Of a DNA stretch of 57,413 nucleotides, positions 37,030-47,538 are shown one piece after another. Positions within the stretch are counted from its first letter, which is position 1. Every line of letters starts with the position of its first letter. A program made the position numbers and the translations under genes. Source of the stretch: Limnobaculum allomyrinae (GTDB lineage Bacteria > Pseudomonadota > Gammaproteobacteria > Enterobacterales > Enterobacteriaceae); contig NZ_JADRCR010000007.1 of NCBI RefSeq assembly GCF_016649425.1, positions 215,934 through 273,346 on the forward strand, given 5' to 3'. Below the pieces are notes generated by a model. That model did not search any database. It worked only from the letters and a program-made list of their open reading frames with translations, and had not been told where the DNA came from.

Positions 37030-37602
37030 ATGCCAAAAGCTAATGAAATAAAACGCGGTATGGCGGTTAACTACAACGGTAAAATGTTGCTGGTACGCGA
37101 TATTGAAGTACAGAGTCCAAGCGCACGCGGTGCCAGTACCCTGTATAAAATGCGCTTTTCCGATATTGTTACCGGATTGAAAGTTGAAGAGCGTTTTAAA
37201 GGCGATGATATTATTGAGGAAATCAATCTGAGCCGCCGTCAGGTTACCTTTTCTTATATTGATGGTGACGAATATGTCTTTATGGATAATGAAGACTATA
37301 CGCCTTATATCTTCAAGCAAGAGCAAATTGAAGAAGAGCTTCTGTTTATTCCTGAGGGTGGAATGCCTGGTATTCAAGTATTAACCGTTGAAGGCCGGGT
37401 TATCGCTCTGGAATTACCTCAAACCGTTGATATGGAAATTATTGAAACGGCTCCAGGTATCAAAGGCGCATCAGCCAGTGCCCGTAACAAACCAGCAACG
37501 ATGAGTACCGGTTTAGTGATTCAGGTACCAGAATATCTGGATTCGGGAGAAAAAATCCGCATTCATATTCCAGAACGTCGTTATATGGGTCGGGCAGACT
37601 AA
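37030..37602 (+). CDS. yeiP: Elongation factor P-like protein YeiP
   Basis: 190 residues, the family length, with three beta-barrel domains as in EF-P. The N-terminal KOW-like domain ([26 protein letters not shown]) has a loop [11 protein letters not shown], which replaces the lysine-bearing loop of EF-P, and the C-terminal OB domains end in [13 protein letters not shown]. YeiP is an EF-P paralogue of the enterics; a role in rescuing stalled translation is likely, but its targets are not settled. Confidence 0.95.
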   Translation: MPKANEIKRGMAVNYNGKMLLVRDIEVQSPSARGASTLYKMRFSDIVTGLKVEERFKGDDIIEEINLSRRQVTFSYIDGDEYVFMDNEDYTPYIFKQEQIEEELLFIPEGGMPGIQVLTVEGRVIALELPQTVDMEIIETAPGIKGASASARNKPATMSTGLVIQVPEYLDSGEKIRIHIPERRYMGRAD

Positions 37603-37607
37603 CAAAC

Positions 37608-37641
37608 AATAACGCCATCACTTTACCGTGATGGCGTTATT
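37608..37641. terminator. Bidirectional terminator after yeiP
   Basis: Arms AATAACGCCATCAC (37608-37621) and GTGATGGCGTTATT (37628-37641). It begins 5 bp after yeiP and faces the convergent gene that ends at 37687. The T tracts are short on both sides. Confidence 0.75.
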
Positions 37642-37686
37642 CAATTCAAATCCATAAGATATATCTTGAGTAACTAACTAATATTA

Positions 37687-38010
37687 TTAGTTATACTCGA
37701 TTTCCGTCACCGCCAATCCTTTCGACTTATCAAACCAGCGAAAACTCATTTTATTGTTGCCATTAGCTGGTATCAGCATCGTGATTTGTCCAACATTGCT
37801 AATTGGCAAATGACTTTTCACTACCTGATTATCGCGATTGCAACTTTGCACAATCTCAGTTCGATTGTTAGAAAGTTGACATCCTTCTTCTACTACTGCA
37901 CCAGTAAAAATGATTCGGCCACCATCACTTGCAGATGCCATTGATAACGACGCTGTCCATGCAATCAATAACCAACCTGCTTTTGCGAAAAACCAGCGTT
38001 GATATTTCAT
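37687..38010 (-). CDS. Short fimbrial-like secreted protein
   Basis: 107 residues from the ATG at 38010, which has GGAGATAT upstream; seven more codons are open but unlikely. A signal peptide (MKYQRWFFAKAGWLLIAW...ASA) is followed by DGGRIIFTGAVVEEGCQL, the pattern that opens type 1-like pilins, and two cysteines (EEGCQL and VQSCNRD). It is only about half the length of a pilin and ends FDKSKGLAVTEIEYN. It is alone, between yeiP and yeiR, with no chaperone or usher nearby. It may be a single secreted subunit of unknown role or a relic of a fimbrial gene. Confidence 0.75.
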   Translation of the reverse strand: MKYQRWFFAKAGWLLIAWTASLSMASASDGGRIIFTGAVVEEGCQLSNNRTEIVQSCNRDNQVVKSHLPISNVGQITMLIPANGNNKMSFRWFDKSKGLAVTEIEYN

Positions 38011-38311
38011 ACACAATATCTCCAGTCTCATGTTTATTTATCATGAACCTTTAGCCGTTATCTCCTCACCGTATTTTATTCATATCCATTCGATACCAAA
38101 GAGCCCTGCTTGTTTCAGCGATCGACGATGCATTAGGTTTTACAACGTCCACACGAATAACAAGCAATTGAACATTTACGCCACTTCAAATGTTCTCCTA
38201 TAAGATATAGTTCCATTTGCCAATCAATGCCTACAATGTGTTAATAATCGCTCGATTATTTCACACGCATTACTTATCATTCTCATATATTCACTTTAAG
38301 GTATTTTTTCT
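38011..38311. other. Intergenic region between fimbrial-like gene and yeiR
   Basis: 301 bp with no credible gene. It should hold divergent promoters for the two genes. I did not find a clear Zur or other operator by eye. Confidence 0.5.
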
Positions 38312-39292
38312 GTGACAAAGGTTAATCTCATTACCGGTTTTCTTGGCAGTGGTAAAACCACCACGATCCAACACCTACTCCAGCAAAAGCCGGAAAATGA
38401 AAACTGGGCCATTCTGGTTAATGAATTTGGCGAAATTGGTATTGATGGAGCACTACTTGCCAATCGGGGCGCTACGCTAAAAGAGATACCCGGTGGATGT
38501 ATGTGTTGTGTTAATGGATTACCAATGCAAGTGGGTCTGAACATGATATTAAAGCAGACTAAACCCGATAGACTGCTGATCGAACCTACCGGATTAGGGC
38601 ATCCTAAACAAATTCTGAACCTGTTGACTTCTGAGGTTTATCAGCCATTTTTGACACTGCAAGCGACCTTTTGTCTGCTTGATGCCCGACAATTATCAGA
38701 GCCTCGCTATACGGAAAACGATAACTTTCGCGATCAGTTAGCCGCCGCCGATATTATTCTGGCAAATAAGTCTGATACTTATAGTCAACAAGATAGCGAT
38801 CTATTATCCCAGTGGCATAATCAGGATCCGTTAAACAGACCGTTATATCTGGTTGAACAAGGAAAAATCGACAGTGCATTGTTAAACACAGAGCGCACTA
38901 ATCAGCAATCTTTACCGGACAGTCCGCATCATCATACTCATTCAAAGCCTAACGGTTTGGCCGCTTTGAGCTTACCGGGTAATCAGGGATGGCGACGTGC
39001 ACTGAACCAGGGCCAGGGATATACCAGCTGTGGTTGGATTTTTGACAGTGAAACCTGTTTTTCAACCACAGAATTACTGGACTGGGTACGTCTGTCTCCC
39101 GTTGAACGTGTTAAAGGTGTTATGCGTATTCCGGAAGGAACGCTAATTTTCAACCGTCAGGGATTCGATTTTAAGATAGAAACCCAACCTGTTGCGCCAT
39201 TGGATAGTCGGGTAGAGCTGATCCATACCGATGAAGCGCCCTGGAATGAACTGCAAAGTGCATTACTAAAAGCGCGAATTAACATGCTGTAA
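38312..39292 (+). CDS. yeiR: Zinc-binding GTPase YeiR (COG0523/CobW family)
   Basis: A 326-residue G3E-family GTPase with Walker A (LITGFLGSGKTTTIQHL), the metal-binding GGCMCCVNG motif (CxCC), Walker B and guanine specificity (ILANKSD), and a C-terminal CobW domain (GWIFDSETCFSTTELLDW). A histidine stretch, SPHHHTHSK, between the domains may bind metal. E. coli YeiR binds zinc and hydrolyses GTP and is thought to act as a zinc chaperone under limitation. Translation starts with GTG at 38312, aligned with the E. coli start, with AAGG upstream. Confidence 0.94.
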   Translation: MTKVNLITGFLGSGKTTTIQHLLQQKPENENWAILVNEFGEIGIDGALLANRGATLKEIPGGCMCCVNGLPMQVGLNMILKQTKPDRLLIEPTGLGHPKQILNLLTSEVYQPFLTLQATFCLLDARQLSEPRYTENDNFRDQLAAADIILANKSDTYSQQDSDLLSQWHNQDPLNRPLYLVEQGKIDSALLNTERTNQQSLPDSPHHHTHSKPNGLAALSLPGNQGWRRALNQGQGYTSCGWIFDSETCFSTTELLDWVRLSPVERVKGVMRIPEGTLIFNRQGFDFKIETQPVAPLDSRVELIHTDEAPWNELQSALLKARINML

Positions 39293-39372
39293 CAGACCAT
39301 TTTTAGCACCCGATAGATTCTATGCTATTTATTTAACAACATTTTTATTAGTTAACTTTTGAAGGTATTTTG

Positions 39373-40080
39373 ATGGGTTTGCGTAATCTCCCTGCAATTT
39401 TGCTGTTAAATGCATTTGGAATAGCTTTATTCCTCTCCTGGTATTTACCAGAAAACCACGGTTTCTGGTTTCCAATCGACTCTTCTATTTTCCATTATTT
39501 CAATCAGCATTTAGCGACCAGCAGCAGTTTCTTAAAACTGGTTGCGATCACGAATAATCGAGCCTTCGACAGTGTATCACTTTTGGCGATGGGGCTACTT
39601 TTCCTTTATTTCTTTGTTAAACAAGATGCTGCCGGTAAACGCTGGATGATCATCATGGGGATCGTGATGTTATTAACCGCCGTATTACTTAACCAGTCTG
39701 GTCGTTTATTACCGGTAGAACGCCCAAGCCCAACCTTAACTTTCACTGATATCAATCGGGTCACTGAATTATCGGGAATCCCAACCAAGGATGCTTCACG
39801 GGATAGCTTCCCCGGAGACCACGGTTTGATGCTAATGATCTTTGCCGCATTCATGTTGCGTTACTTTACCCGTTGGGCATTTTGTGTCGCTGTTGGCTAT
39901 GTGATCATCTTCTCTTTACCCAGAATTATGGTTGGAGCTCATTGGTTTACCGATATTTATGTCGGCGCATTGAGTATGGCTTGTGTCGGTTTAAGCTGGT
40001 GGTTATTGACTCCCGCCTGTGACGCAACGATCAATTTCATCAATAGATCGATCCCCGGCAGAGGCAAACGCCAAAATTAA
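39373..40080 (+). CDS. lpxT: Lipid A 1-diphosphate synthase LpxT
   Basis: A 235-residue PAP2-family membrane enzyme that transfers phosphate from undecaprenyl diphosphate to lipid A at the periplasmic face, also recycling the carrier lipid. Six hydrophobic segments and the phosphatase motifs are seen: VERPSPTLTF, ASRDSFPGDHG and PRIMVGAHWFTDIYVG. Similarity to E. coli LpxT (237) runs full length. GAAGG precedes the ATG at 39373. Confidence 0.94.
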   Translation: MGLRNLPAILLLNAFGIALFLSWYLPENHGFWFPIDSSIFHYFNQHLATSSSFLKLVAITNNRAFDSVSLLAMGLLFLYFFVKQDAAGKRWMIIMGIVMLLTAVLLNQSGRLLPVERPSPTLTFTDINRVTELSGIPTKDASRDSFPGDHGLMLMIFAAFMLRYFTRWAFCVAVGYVIIFSLPRIMVGAHWFTDIYVGALSMACVGLSWWLLTPACDATINFINRSIPGRGKRQN

Positions 40081-40373
40081 CACTATAATTAGGCCGGTGG
40101 CGGTTTTGGCCACTGGTCTAAAGGATCGTTAAAGCTCGAAAAATGTGCTCTGCTACGCTTTCCTGATAGAAAAAACTCGCAATCAACCAGCGAATCAAGT
40201 AGTCTTCCCAACGTTTGTGCGTGCTCATTGCGTACTATTGGCAATGTCAGGAGCCTGTTTGTTGCTCTTTCTGCCAGTCAAAATTAGTACCTGGCGCCTT
40301 GTGCGGCAGATCATTGTTAATAACTCTTTTATAACGACGGTGTCGTTAAGGACTACACGGGAATTCCACACAA
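40081..40373. other. Gap and probable long leader before mepS
   Basis: 293 bp with no credible gene. An imperfect hairpin at about 40090-40122 (GGCCGGTGGC ... GCCACTGGTC) lies after lpxT and lacks a T run. The rest is probably promoter and untranslated leader of mepS. Confidence 0.45.
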
Positions 40374-40949
40374 ATGGTCAAATCTCAACCGATTCTGAGA
40401 TACGTTCTACGATTGGCGCCTGCCGTAGCCGCAATCGTAATGTTATCTGGCTGTGGCACACTCTCCTCAACGGCTGAAGCATCTAATTCAAAGCATGCTC
40501 AGGCACAAAATGAGAGACAAGGACTGTCACTACAATCTACTCAGGATGAATTCGAATCCATGGTTAAGAACGTTGACATTAAGTCAAAGATTCTTAATCA
40601 ATACGCAGGCTGGAAAGGTGTCCGCTACCGCATGGGCGGTACTAATAAAAGCGGCGTTGACTGTTCCAGTTTTGTTCAGATCACGTTTCGTGAGCAGTTT
40701 GGTTTAGCGCTTCCACGTTCAACCTCAATGCAACAAAACGTAGGTCAGCAAATTAAGCGTGAAAAACTGCGCCCTGGCGATATCGTACTATTCCGTTCCG
40801 GCTCTACTGGCCGTCACGTTGGAATTTATATTGGTAACGATAACTTTGTACACGCGTCCACCAGCAGTGGTGTGATGATTTCCAGCCTGAACGATCGATA
40901 CTGGAATACGCGTTACCATCAGGCTCGTCGTATCCTGAGCAAAGGTTAA
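40374..40949 (+). CDS. mepS: Murein DD-endopeptidase/LD-carboxypeptidase MepS lipoprotein
   Basis: A 191-residue outer membrane lipoprotein of the NlpC/P60 family that cuts peptide cross-links to let new murein be inserted. The lipobox is VMLSGC. The catalytic triad residues are visible: Cys in GVDCSSF, His in GRHVGIYIG and His in NFVHAST. The length matches E. coli MepS/Spr (188). A strong terminator follows. The rtn/pdeN gene that follows spr in E. coli is absent. Confidence 0.95.
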   Translation: MVKSQPILRYVLRLAPAVAAIVMLSGCGTLSSTAEASNSKHAQAQNERQGLSLQSTQDEFESMVKNVDIKSKILNQYAGWKGVRYRMGGTNKSGVDCSSFVQITFREQFGLALPRSTSMQQNVGQQIKREKLRPGDIVLFRSGSTGRHVGIYIGNDNFVHASTSSGVMISSLNDRYWNTRYHQARRILSKG

Positions 40950-40958
40950 TTCGCTATC

Positions 40959-40996
40959 AAAAACCTGAGCTGAATATTTATTCAGCTCAGGTTTTT
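40959..40996 (+). terminator. Rho-independent terminator of mepS
   Basis: 17-bp arms, AAAAACCTGAGCTGAAT (40959-40975) and its complement (40980-40996), separated by 4 bases, with the right arm ending in five T. Confidence 0.95.
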
Positions 40997-41177
40997 GTCT
41001 ATCTCTTGTTCTACCGGTTTTGATTCCCTATTCTGCCAGCATCCCTTTTATCGCACACCTCAATAACATGCTATATACTAAAAGATAATTTGTATCATCT
41101 ACTGTGAAACCGTCTGGCTAACAAGCTAAAAACGTCAGCGGCATAACTCATGGTCTTAATGTTGAGCAGAAATCTTT

Positions 41178-43046
41178 ATGAATATGTTGCAGTCAAATCA
41201 ATGGAAGAACCTTACTACCTCATCTCTTCTGTTAGTTTTAAGCATTGCATCACTATTCGCTTCCTTCGATAATTACGCTGAAGATAAACAAGCCGTCATC
41301 AAACAGGGAACCACTCTTTCGCTTATTGGTGCACCTAAGTATCCTGATAATTTCCAACACTTCGACTATACCAATCCTCAGGCTCCTAAAGGGGGTCAGC
41401 TTACCGTCGCAGCTATCGGTACTTATGATAACTTCAACCGCTATGCGTTGCGTGGTAATCCTCTGGATGGTAGTGAACGCCTCAGTGATACGCTGTTTGC
41501 CTCTTCAGAAGATGAGATAAATAGCCTTTATCCACTCATTGCCACATCAGCCCGTTACGTTGATAACTACCAGTGGATGGAGGTTCAGATTAATCCACAG
41601 GCTCGCTTTCAGGATGGAACGCCAATTACCGCGGAAGATGTGGCATATACCTTTGAAAAATTTATGACTGAAGGCGTACCTCAATTTCGTAGCGTGTATA
41701 AAGGGGTCAAAGTTACAGCGCTATCGCCATTGGTTGTGCGTTTTGACTTACCAAAACCAGACCGGGAGCAGATGTTTGGCTTAGTGGGTGGATTACCGGT
41801 ATTTTCAAAAAAATTCTGGCAACAGCACAATTTGGGTGAGCCGTTAAATGCACCGCCTCTGAGCGGTGGTCCTTATATGATTGATGGCTATAAACTGGGC
41901 CAATATATTGTATACAAACGCGTGAATGATTATTGGGCTGCCAATCTGCCGGTTAATAAAGGTCGCTATAATTTCGACACCATACGTTACGACTACTATC
42001 TGGATGATAATGTTGCGTTAGAAGCCTTTAAAGCCGGGGCCTACGATTTTCGCGTTGAATCATCCCCCAAAAAATGGGCGACTCAATATCAGGGAAAGAA
42101 CTTTGACCTCGGCTATATCGTCAAAAAGGACTGGGAAAATCAGGCAGCACAGGATACCCGCTGGATCGCCTTTAATATCCAACGGCCGATTTTCGCTAAC
42201 CCAAAAGTCCGTGAAGCCATTACACTGGCTTTTGATTTCCAGTGGATGAATAAAGCACTGTTTTATAGCGCCTATCAACAACCTCGCAGTTACTTTCAAA
42301 ATACTATTTATGCTGCCACCGGCCTACCGGATGATGATGAGCTGAAATGGTTAGCACCACTAAAAGATAAAATTCCTGCCGAAGTGTTTACCAAATCTTA
42401 TCAGCCACCGGTTACTGATGGTTCCGGCTATAATCGGGAAAACCTGCTTAAAGCAACTCAACTATTAAAAGAAGCGGGATGGGAAATTAAAGATAACGTG
42501 CTGGTTAATAGCCAGACCGGCCAACCATTCACATTTGAGCTATTATTGCTGAGCGGTAGCGATGCCATGTATGTTCTACCCTTCCAGCAAAATCTGGCCA
42601 AATTAGGCATTAAGATGGAAGCACGATACGTCGACAGTTCACAGTTCGTCAGCCGTTTACGTTCTCGTGATTTTGATATGATCCCACAACGTTACTCAGC
42701 CATGGAATATCCATCTCCGGTTACCTTGATGATCCTCTGGAACTCCGCATATATTGATTCTACTTATAATCGGCCAGGAATTAGCGATCCTGCGGTGGAT
42801 GAGTTAACTCAGCTGATTGCTACCTATCAGGGGCAGGAAAAACCATTATTGTCACTGGGTAAAGCATTAGACAGAGTACTGACCTGGCATCATCTGATGA
42901 TACCAATGTGGTATTCCAATCATGATCGATTCGCCTACTGGAATAAATATTCTATGCCTGAAATCAGGCCGAAAAGCTCGCTGGGTATCGATACCTGGTG
43001 GTATGACGTGAATAAAGCCGCCCATTTACCCGAACAGCGTCGCTAA
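41178..43046 (+). CDS. yejA: Peptide/microcin C ABC transporter, substrate-binding protein YejA
   Basis: A 622-residue periplasmic binding protein of the SBP_bac_5 family (SGGPYMIDGYKLGQYIVYKRVNDYW; DTRWIAFNIQRPIFANPKVREAITLAFDFQW), slightly longer than E. coli YejA (604). An N-terminal signal sequence ends near NYA-EDK. YejABEF imports peptides; in E. coli it is the entry route for microcin C and in other bacteria contributes to defence against antimicrobial peptides. It leads the yejABEF operon, with 9 bp to yejB. Confidence 0.95.
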   Translation: MNMLQSNQWKNLTTSSLLLVLSIASLFASFDNYAEDKQAVIKQGTTLSLIGAPKYPDNFQHFDYTNPQAPKGGQLTVAAIGTYDNFNRYALRGNPLDGSERLSDTLFASSEDEINSLYPLIATSARYVDNYQWMEVQINPQARFQDGTPITAEDVAYTFEKFMTEGVPQFRSVYKGVKVTALSPLVVRFDLPKPDREQMFGLVGGLPVFSKKFWQQHNLGEPLNAPPLSGGPYMIDGYKLGQYIVYKRVNDYWAANLPVNKGRYNFDTIRYDYYLDDNVALEAFKAGAYDFRVESSPKKWATQYQGKNFDLGYIVKKDWENQAAQDTRWIAFNIQRPIFANPKVREAITLAFDFQWMNKALFYSAYQQPRSYFQNTIYAATGLPDDDELKWLAPLKDKIPAEVFTKSYQPPVTDGSGYNRENLLKATQLLKEAGWEIKDNVLVNSQTGQPFTFELLLLSGSDAMYVLPFQQNLAKLGIKMEARYVDSSQFVSRLRSRDFDMIPQRYSAMEYPSPVTLMILWNSAYIDSTYNRPGISDPAVDELTQLIATYQGQEKPLLSLGKALDRVLTWHHLMIPMWYSNHDRFAYWNKYSMPEIRPKSSLGIDTWWYDVNKAAHLPEQRR

Positions 43047-43055
43047 GGAGCCTGA

Positions 43056-44150
43056 ATGACTCGATATATACTCCGTAGGCTACTGCTACTGATCCCAACC
43101 CTGTGGGCCATTATTACTCTCAACTTTTTTATTGTACAAATTGCCCCTGGCGGCCCGGTGGATCAGGCTATTGCCACCATTGAACTGGGACACCAAAGTG
43201 GTTTTGGCGGCGGTTCCGGCCCTAATCTCACCGGTGGTGCAAAAATGGGACAGGTACCGGTTGGCGATCGTCAGTATCAGGGTTCCAGAGGGCTAGACCC
43301 GGAAGTCATTGAGGCAATTAAAAAGCGTTTTGGTTTTGATAAACCGCTACACCAGCGTTATTTCGACATGTTGTGGAACTATATCCGTTTTGACTTTGGC
43401 GACAGTCTGTTTCGCGGTGCGTCGGTAATGGAATTAATCAAACAGTCGATGCCGGTCTCCATTACTCTCGGGTTATGGAGCATGTTAATTACCTACCTTA
43501 TCTCGATTCCTCTGGGTATTAAAAAGGCGGTACGCAACGGCTCGGCTTTTGACATCTGGAGCAGCAGCCTGATTATTATCGGTTATGCCATTCCCTCATT
43601 TCTGTTTGCCATTTTGTTAATTATTGTCTTTGCCGGAGGCGGTTATCTGGACTGGTTCCCACTGCGTGGTCTGGTTTCTAATAATTTTGATAGTCTGCCC
43701 TGGTATAGCAAAATTACCGACTATCTGTGGCATATCATATTACCCGTCCTGACTACGGTGATTGGCGGGTTTGCCACGCTTACAATGTTAACTAAAAATT
43801 CGTTTTTGGATGAGATCCATAAGCAATATGTCATCACTGCCAGAGCTAAGGGTTTGGAAGAAAAGCGTATTTTGTATGGCCATGTATTTAGAAATGCCAT
43901 GTTATTGGTTATTGCCAGTTTTCCTGCCACTTTCATCGGCATGTTCTTTACCGGTTCGTTATTGATTGAAGTTATTTTCTCTCTTAACGGGCTGGGGTTA
44001 CTGGGCTATGACGCGACATTGCAACGAGATTATCCGGTAATGTTCGGCACTTTATATATCTTCACACTGATTGGATTAGTGCTGAGTATCATTAGTGACA
44101 TTACCTATACGTTGGTAGATCCAAGAATTGACTTTGAGGCACGCGGATGA
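43056..44150 (+). CDS. yejB: Peptide ABC transporter permease YejB
   Basis: A 364-residue permease with six membrane segments and the DppB-type start [37 protein letters not shown]. The cytoplasmic EAA loop ([23 protein letters not shown]) contacts the ATPase. GGAG precedes the ATG. It overlaps yejE by four bases (ATGA). Confidence 0.96.
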   Translation: MTRYILRRLLLLIPTLWAIITLNFFIVQIAPGGPVDQAIATIELGHQSGFGGGSGPNLTGGAKMGQVPVGDRQYQGSRGLDPEVIEAIKKRFGFDKPLHQRYFDMLWNYIRFDFGDSLFRGASVMELIKQSMPVSITLGLWSMLITYLISIPLGIKKAVRNGSAFDIWSSSLIIIGYAIPSFLFAILLIIVFAGGGYLDWFPLRGLVSNNFDSLPWYSKITDYLWHIILPVLTTVIGGFATLTMLTKNSFLDEIHKQYVITARAKGLEEKRILYGHVFRNAMLLVIASFPATFIGMFFTGSLLIEVIFSLNGLGLLGYDATLQRDYPVMFGTLYIFTLIGLVLSIISDITYTLVDPRIDFEARG

Positions 44151-45172
44151 GCAGATTAAGCCCCATCAATCAGGCCCGCTGGCTTAAATTTAAACGCAAT
44201 CGCCGTGGTTATTGGTCACTCTGGATCTTTGCCATCCTGTTTGTTATCAGCATGGCAGCTGAATTGATTGCCAATGATAAGCCGCTGTTGGTTAGCTACA
44301 AAGGTGAGTTGTACACGCCATTTCTGGTCAACTATAGCGAAACCACTTTTGGTGGCGATTTTAACACCAAGGCTGATTACCGCGATCCCTACCTGATTAA
44401 CCTGATTAATAACAATGGTTGGGCAATCTGGCCACCTATTCGTTTTAGTTACGATACCATTAACTTTAAGAGCCCTTACCCTTTCCCGGCGCCTCCGTCG
44501 ACATCTAACCTTTTAGGAACCGACGATCGTGGGCAGGATGTACTGGCCAATATCCTTTATGGTTTTCGCATCTCAATTTTGTTTGGTTTATCACTCACGT
44601 TGATCTCCAGCCTGATAGGTATTGCTGTTGGGGCCACTCAAGGTTACTACGGCGGAAAAATTGATTTAGTCGGTCAGCGACTGATTGAAGTTTGGTCTGG
44701 TATGCCCACGTTGTTTCTGATTATTTTGATGTCCAGCGTAATTCAGCCTAACTTCTGGTGGCTATTAGCTATTACCGTGCTGTTTGGCTGGATGGGATTA
44801 GTCGGTATTGTGCGAGCTGAGTTTTTACGTACCCGTAATTTTGACTATGTCAGAGCAGCCAGAGCCATGGGAGTGAAAGATCGAATAATTATGGGCCGTC
44901 ATATTCTACCTAATGCTATGGTAGCAACCCTGACCTATTTACCGTTTACGCTATGTGCATCAATTAGCCTGTTAACCTCCCTCGACTTTTTGGGTTTTGG
45001 CCTGCCGATGGGCTCGCCTTCACTAGGTGGATTACTGCTACAGGGTAAAAACAACCTTCAAGCACCGTGGCTGGGGATCAGCGGTTTTATCGTTCTGGCG
45101 CTGTTGCTCTCTTTGCTGATCTTTATCGGTGAAGCTATTCGTGATGCATTCGACCCTGCTAAGGCCTATTAA
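44147..45172 (+). CDS. yejE: Peptide ABC transporter permease YejE
   Basis: A 341-residue DppC-type permease that pairs with YejB. It has an N-terminal membrane segment, a long periplasmic insertion (about residues 45-120), the [24 protein letters not shown] motif and an EAA loop ([23 protein letters not shown]). The start overlaps the yejB stop, and the stop lies 1 bp before the yejF ATG. Confidence 0.96.
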   Translation: MSRLSPINQARWLKFKRNRRGYWSLWIFAILFVISMAAELIANDKPLLVSYKGELYTPFLVNYSETTFGGDFNTKADYRDPYLINLINNNGWAIWPPIRFSYDTINFKSPYPFPAPPSTSNLLGTDDRGQDVLANILYGFRISILFGLSLTLISSLIGIAVGATQGYYGGKIDLVGQRLIEVWSGMPTLFLIILMSSVIQPNFWWLLAITVLFGWMGLVGIVRAEFLRTRNFDYVRAARAMGVKDRIIMGRHILPNAMVATLTYLPFTLCASISLLTSLDFLGFGLPMGSPSLGGLLLQGKNNLQAPWLGISGFIVLALLLSLLIFIGEAIRDAFDPAKAY

Positions 45173-45173
45173 T

Positions 45174-46763
45174 ATGACCACTACACCAATACTGGATATT
45201 AAAAACCTGAGTATTGCTTTCCGACAAAACGGACAGGAAAATCGGGTTGTCGATCAGATTTCTTTACAGGTGGCTGCAGGCGAAACCATGGCGCTGGTTG
45301 GTGAATCCGGCTCAGGAAAAAGTGTAACGGCCCTGTCAGTTTTACGCCTGTTACCGACTCCTCCGGTAGTTTATCCAACGGGGGATATTCTGTTTAATGG
45401 TGAATCATTATTGCATGCTGATGATAAGACTTTACGTCATCATCGAGGCAACAGCATTTCGATGATTTTTCAGGAACCGATGGTTTCTCTCAATCCATTG
45501 CACACTATCGAAAAACAGTTATCTGAAGTGCTGCTGATTCATCGTGGTATGGCGAAACAGGCAGCCAGAGACGAAATTATTGAAGTGCTTGAACGCGTCA
45601 GACTAAGAGATGCCAAAAAACGCCTCAATGCCTATCCTCATCAACTATCCGGTGGAGAGCGTCAGCGGGTCATGATCGCTATGGCGATTTTGACTAAACC
45701 GAAGTTATTAATTGCCGATGAGCCAACGACGGCTCTGGACGTCACGGTTCAGGCACAGATTTTGTTGCTGTTGAAAGAGCTGAAACAAGAGATGAACATG
45801 AGTTTACTGTTTATCACTCATGATCTGAATATTGTGCGTAAGCTGGCAGATAACGTAGCCGTTATGTGTCAGGGAAAACTGGTTGAGCAAAACTCTCGTA
45901 CCATGCTATTTAGCCAGCCTCAGCATCCCTATACTCAAAAATTACTGGATTCTGAACCGAAAGGACGCCCTCTCCCGGCACAAGAAAATAGCCGTAACTT
46001 ATTAGAGATAAAAAACCTGACTATCGGTTTCCCTCGTACTGCCGGCCTGTTCAGACCCAAAATTGACAACACGGTAGTTAACGGTATCAGCTTTAATATC
46101 CGCAAAGGTGAAAGCCTGGGGCTGGTTGGTGAGTCCGGTTCAGGAAAAAGTACTACCGGTTTGGCACTGCTTCGCTTGCTGAAATCTCAGGGTGAGATCT
46201 GGTTTGACGGCCAACCGCTACATACCTTAAATATGCGTCAAATGCTGCCTTACCGCAGTCGAATACAGATCGTATTTCAGGATCCGTTTTCAGCACTCAA
46301 TCCACGTCTGAGTATCAGCCAAATTATTGCTGAAGGTTTGGAGGTTCATCATCACTTCACACCTCAAGAGCGGGAAGAAAAAGTGATCGCCACCATGCAG
46401 GAAGTGGGGCTGGATCCGGCAACCCGCCATCGCTATCCAACCGAATTTTCCGGCGGACAGCGGCAGCGAATTTCTATTGCCAGAGCCCTAATTTTGCAAC
46501 CAGAACTACTCATTCTTGATGAACCAACTTCATCACTGGACCGTTCAGTTCAGGCGCAAATCCTGGAGTTACTCAAAAAACTGCAACAACAATATCAGTT
46601 AACCTACCTGTTTATCAGTCATGACTTACAGGTGATTCGCTCGCTTTGTCATCAAATTATTGTGATGCGTCAGGGGGAAATTGTTGAGCAGGGAGAGTGT
46701 GAAACCGTATTTGATTCACCACAACACCCCTACACACAAAATCTGCTGGAAGATTCTCGCTAA
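45174..46763 (+). CDS. yejF: Peptide ABC transporter ATPase YejF (two ABC domains)
   Basis: 529 residues with two fused ABC modules. The first has Walker A GESGSGKSVTALS, signature LSGGERQRVMIA and Walker B LLIADEPTTALD; the second has GESGSGKSTTGLA, FSGGQRQRISIARAL and LLILDEPTSSLD. It would power YejBE. The start at 45174 (MTTTPILDIKNLSIAF) gives exactly the E. coli length; codons further upstream lie inside yejE. Confidence 0.96.
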   Translation: MTTTPILDIKNLSIAFRQNGQENRVVDQISLQVAAGETMALVGESGSGKSVTALSVLRLLPTPPVVYPTGDILFNGESLLHADDKTLRHHRGNSISMIFQEPMVSLNPLHTIEKQLSEVLLIHRGMAKQAARDEIIEVLERVRLRDAKKRLNAYPHQLSGGERQRVMIAMAILTKPKLLIADEPTTALDVTVQAQILLLLKELKQEMNMSLLFITHDLNIVRKLADNVAVMCQGKLVEQNSRTMLFSQPQHPYTQKLLDSEPKGRPLPAQENSRNLLEIKNLTIGFPRTAGLFRPKIDNTVVNGISFNIRKGESLGLVGESGSGKSTTGLALLRLLKSQGEIWFDGQPLHTLNMRQMLPYRSRIQIVFQDPFSALNPRLSISQIIAEGLEVHHHFTPQEREEKVIATMQEVGLDPATRHRYPTEFSGGQRQRISIARALILQPELLILDEPTSSLDRSVQAQILELLKKLQQQYQLTYLFISHDLQVIRSLCHQIIVMRQGEIVEQGECETVFDSPQHPYTQNLLEDSR

Positions 46764-46823
46764 CAGCAGATACATAGCCTTCAGTTAACCAAAGACCAAC
46801 AGAGACAAACAGTAAGGTAGTAA

Positions 46824-47180
46824 TTAAAACGAAGGATTGACTGGAATAAAGTCAGCGATGGCAATACCTATATTTTTCAAACGACATAGTGCAATTGGCT
46901 CATCCTGAGAATTTATAAACAGGCAAGGTTCCCCTTCATTTTCAATAATGCTATTTTCAATACCAATTCCGTTCAGGTACTGACTAATCTTATGCATCAC
47001 TTCCCACGCCTGATGATCCGGATAGCTCAGGAGCTTTAAACCAATCAGGTTATCATCACTGTCTGATTCACCAGATAGTTCAGATAATAATGCGGGCTCC
47101 ACCTTGCTTCCTATCTCTCCGGCATTCCAATGGTAAAACAGAGGTAAACGCTGAAGAACAGATAGCTTCATAGTACTCAC
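46824..47180 (-). CDS. yejG: YejG family protein
   Basis: 118 residues, similar to E. coli YejG (114): RLP..Y.W.AG..GSKVEP, LKLLS, AW.VM.K.SQ, CS-like, EGEPCLF.N.QDE, CRLKN.G.AIA. The GTG at 47180 aligns with the E. coli start (MSTMKLS against MTSLQLS); the ATG at 47171 is the alternative. Function unknown; no membrane segment or signal peptide. It converges on yejF with no clear terminator between. Confidence 0.85.
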   Translation of the reverse strand: MSTMKLSVLQRLPLFYHWNAGEIGSKVEPALLSELSGESDSDDNLIGLKLLSYPDHQAWEVMHKISQYLNGIGIENSIIENEGEPCLFINSQDEPIALCRLKNIGIAIADFIPVNPSF

Positions 47181-47538
47181 TCAACGTGACTGTAAACAAT
47201 ATACAATTTTTTCACAAATTACTCACATGGTAAAGAGCATTAACCTTTATTCTGTGTTTTTTGTACAAATATTCTCTTCTTACTTGATAAATCTCAATAT
47301 CGTTTACACTTTATATTAAAAAATCAATAGCCCCCACTCTTTAAGAAAATTTATCCACTAATACCTGAATTTATCTATGTTTTATTAAGTATTAGGTTGG
47401 TGTTGATTTTTCCTAAAATAATTTTCAACCAGAATAAATACAGAATGAATAATACGAAGGTGTCGCGAAAGGTCTTTCATTGGTTATGCCGTCGTAATGA
47501 CGGCATTCAGGTGGGGTAATATTTAAACTTTAGTTAAA
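47181..47538. other. Intergenic region between bcr and yejG
   Basis: 358 bp of A+T-rich DNA. A short hairpin, TGCCGTC-GTAAT-GACGGCA (around 47485-47503), lies just after bcr on the minus strand but has no T run, so it is a weak terminator candidate. A 24-codon plus-strand frame (47445-47519) has no convincing ribosome-binding site. I see nothing else. Confidence 0.45.

Noticed and set aside
47445..47519. 24-codon plus-strand frame between bcr and yejG with several basic residues
   Set aside because: No convincing ribosome-binding site, it overlaps a small hairpin, and nothing supports translation. It is mentioned only as contents of the gap.
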